Source: SAR116 cluster bacterium AG-321-K23 (GTDB lineage Bacteria > Pseudomonadota > Alphaproteobacteria > Puniceispirillales > Marisalimonadaceae). From it: 48,686 bases of DNA. The notes beneath the pieces are model-generated. The model saw only the letters and a program-made list of their open reading frames with translations, searched no databases and was not told the origin of the DNA. Position numbers and translations under genes: made by a program. The stretch covers positions 1-48,686 of the forward strand of contig QBXO01000013.1 of NCBI GenBank assembly GCA_003284565.1. The letters are read 5' to 3'. This document shows positions 47,311 to 48,686 of the stretch, piece by piece (within the stretch, counting starts at the first letter, position 1; every line of letters begins with the position of its first letter).

Positions 47311-48381
47311 TTATTTGGTTTGAATAAATCTAATCAAGTGCTTATATTTTTCTCTCAACTGTAATTCTAAATTTTGAGATAATGAAACTATTTTTTGATG
47401 TTCTATATATAAATTATCGTATTCTATCTTATTTTTATTAAAAACACTTGAATAGTTGTTCAAAGTGAATTTTGAAATCTTAATAATATTTAATTCAAGT
47501 AATGTATATTTATCTATTAAATTTTGACCTGTTGTAATAATTCCATTTACTATTTTATTAAATTCAAATTTTTTACTAGAATTACTTTTCTTATTAATAA
47601 TGAATAATTTTTTTTCAAGATTTACTAATGTAGAATAAAAATCATTTCTAAGTTTGCTTGAATTTTTGTAAATATCTAATGTTTGTAAATGTAGAGTTTC
47701 GAATTGCTTATGATTATTATTAGCATCATTTAATTTAACATTCATACGTTCTAAATTAGCAATTGCTTTAGTATTTAATATTGATATGGGGATTATCTTT
47801 GAATCTAAGGCGGTTTCTGGTGTCATTTGTAAGGATAATGTTTTAAAATCTGCATCAAAAACTTGCAAATCTATGCTATTCAATCTAAATTTAACCATTG
47901 TTTTATCAAAGTTTTTTAGATCCGAAACAGCAGCAAACTTTACTAAATTTTCTAAAAAAATAAGTTGTTGTTTATATACAATTTCAATTTTATCATAATA
48001 ATTTTGAATATCTGAATGAAATTTCCTGACTTTAGTGTATTTTGAGGTTGATGAATTCGGAATTAATAACCTATTATTTATAAATTTATTAAATTGTAAT
48101 TTACACTCATCTATTTCTTTTGATGAAAGCAATTTAAATTCATCGACCGAAAATTCATGATTTAGATACTTAGTACTATATTCATATATTTTAAAAAAAG
48201 TATCTTGAATTTTATTTGATGATACTAACGATAATTTACCTAAATTTCCAATAATTATTAATTCGTTTGTGCTTTTAGGATCTTTTAATATTTTTATATT
48301 TTCTTCAACAGTTAATGCATAGATTTTAATAGGTATTAAAAAATTAGAGATAATTAACAGAATAATAAAAAAAGTTTTCAT
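47311..48381 (-). CDS. Secreted helical/coiled-coil protein, unknown
   Basis: 356 residues from ATG at 48381, with AGGA in front and a signal peptide immediately following (MKTFFIILLIISNFLIPIKI, cleavage after YA); an upstream ATG at 48552 would put 57 residues before the signal peptide and is rejected. The mature protein is low in glycine and mostly helical with heptads (LHLQTLDIYKNSSKLRNDFY; NLEKKLFIINKKS; LYIEHQKIVSLSQNLELQL). No family is recognised. It lies in the accessory region and may be a periplasmic or surface factor. Confidence 0.65.
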   Translation of the reverse strand: MKTFFIILLIISNFLIPIKIYALTVEENIKILKDPKSTNELIIIGNLGKLSLVSSNKIQDTFFKIYEYSTKYLNHEFSVDEFKLLSSKEIDECKLQFNKFINNRLLIPNSSTSKYTKVRKFHSDIQNYYDKIEIVYKQQLIFLENLVKFAAVSDLKNFDKTMVKFRLNSIDLQVFDADFKTLSLQMTPETALDSKIIPISILNTKAIANLERMNVKLNDANNNHKQFETLHLQTLDIYKNSSKLRNDFYSTLVNLEKKLFIINKKSNSSKKFEFNKIVNGIITTGQNLIDKYTLLELNIIKISKFTLNNYSSVFNKNKIEYDNLYIEHQKIVSLSQNLELQLREKYKHLIRFIQTK

Positions 48382-48464
48382 TTTATTAATCCTAAATGTT
48401 AGGTAGAGATTCAATTGATAAAATTTATTATAATTAAATCTTGTACTTTTACTAGTATAATTGG

Positions 48465-48486
48465 AAAAATTAGTTGGGATTTTATA
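48465..48486 (+). repeat. Direct repeat, right copy
   Basis: Second copy of the 22-base repeat at 45105-45126 (21 of 22 identical), same orientation, 3360 bases apart. It lies between the start of the secreted coiled-coil gene and the third recombinase-type fragment. Both copies encode KLVGI followed by one residue and a stop in one frame, but here that frame has only eight codons, so the similarity appears to be at DNA level. Confidence 0.7.
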
Positions 48487-48490
48487 ATGA

Positions 48491-48686
48491 AGGTTACTTC
48501 TTTTCAAATATATTAGAAATACAAAGTTAAATTTTTCCTTAGATTTTATCAATCCTTCAAATCCAAAAAGATTAGATTTAATTTATAATCTTCACAAAAA
48601 CGGTTTAACTAACAAAGAAATTTGTAAATATCTTTCGTTAAGAAAATTTAAGACATTTAGAACTCAAAAGGAATATAAACCGAAGT
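48491..48686 (+). pseudogene. Recombinase-type helix-turn-helix fragment 3 (runs off window)
   Basis: An open frame without ATG, GTG or TTG near its beginning that encodes NPSNPKRLDLIYNLHKNGLT, NKEICKYLSLRKFKTFRTQK and EYKPK at the edge. The LDLIYNLHKNGLTNKEICKYL segment is the same helix-turn-helix pattern as in the two proteins at 44387 and 46231, though more distant. The upstream ATG at 48488 is in another frame and stops after nine codons. A remnant, or a gene with an unusual start that continues past the window. Confidence 0.5.

Noticed and set aside
44387-48686. Tn7 or a Tn7-like transposon downstream of glmS
   Set aside because: No TnsA-E-like gene, no transposase and no Tn7-type ends are visible; only the location is suggestive.

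Overview
The window is chromosomal DNA of a free-living, AT-rich alphaproteobacterium, most likely a streamlined marine lineage of the SAR116, AEGEAN-169 or HIMB59 kind; the exact clade is inference. The evidence is a circularly permuted two-piece tmRNA next to an SspB adaptor, the run thyA-folA, hflKC, Do protease, serB, miaA, ilvBHC, mreBCD-mrdA-rodA, the MotA/MotB pair of the sodium-motor (PomA/PomB) type, and very tight packing. In three places convergent genes share a TTAA that supplies both stop codons.

Layout. 1-1883: flagellar stator genes pomB (cut by the window edge) and pomA, minus strand. 1987-4668: a DUF1566 secreted protein, a small membrane protein, rpoN (sigma-54) and a 59-residue gene. 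4722-7995: a cell-shape block, with a membrane-anchored M23 peptidase and a small membrane protein divergent from three tandem bactofilins; a near-consensus sigma-54 site lies in front of the bactofilins. 8090-10771: esterase, purU, trxB. 10768-15952: a four-gene minus-strand operon encoding a complete arginine-to-spermidine route through carboxyspermidine. 16064-21186: msrA, rpmJ, a D-tartrate dehydratase, and class I and class II fumarases. 21222-22119: sspB and tmRNA. 22209-30131: thyA, folA, mrp, hflKC, Do protease, serB, miaA. 30234-33648: ilvB-ilvH-ilvC. 33745-40347: the rod elongation operon mreBCD-mrdA-rodA followed by an SbmA/BacA-like transporter. 40362-44390: a putative glycosyltransferase, glmU and glmS.

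From the stop codon of glmS to the window end the content changes to an accessory region. It holds three copies of a small recombinase-type helix-turn-helix protein (one intact and GC-richer than its surroundings, one more diverged, one a fragment at the edge), and between them a PH-like/SHOCT protein, a two-helix membrane peptide, an adhesin-E-like secreted protein and a secreted coiled-coil protein. A 22-base near-identical direct repeat occurs twice, 3.36 kb apart. This is the least explained part of the window and the best candidate for something undescribed.

Functional links: RpoN, PomAB and sigma-54-like sites suggest a sigma-54 regulon that may include the bactofilins. tmRNA and SspB together serve ribosome rescue and ClpXP delivery. 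GlmS and GlmU supply UDP-GlcNAc to the neighbouring Mre/PBP2/RodA system. TarD makes oxaloacetate beside two TCA-cycle fumarases.
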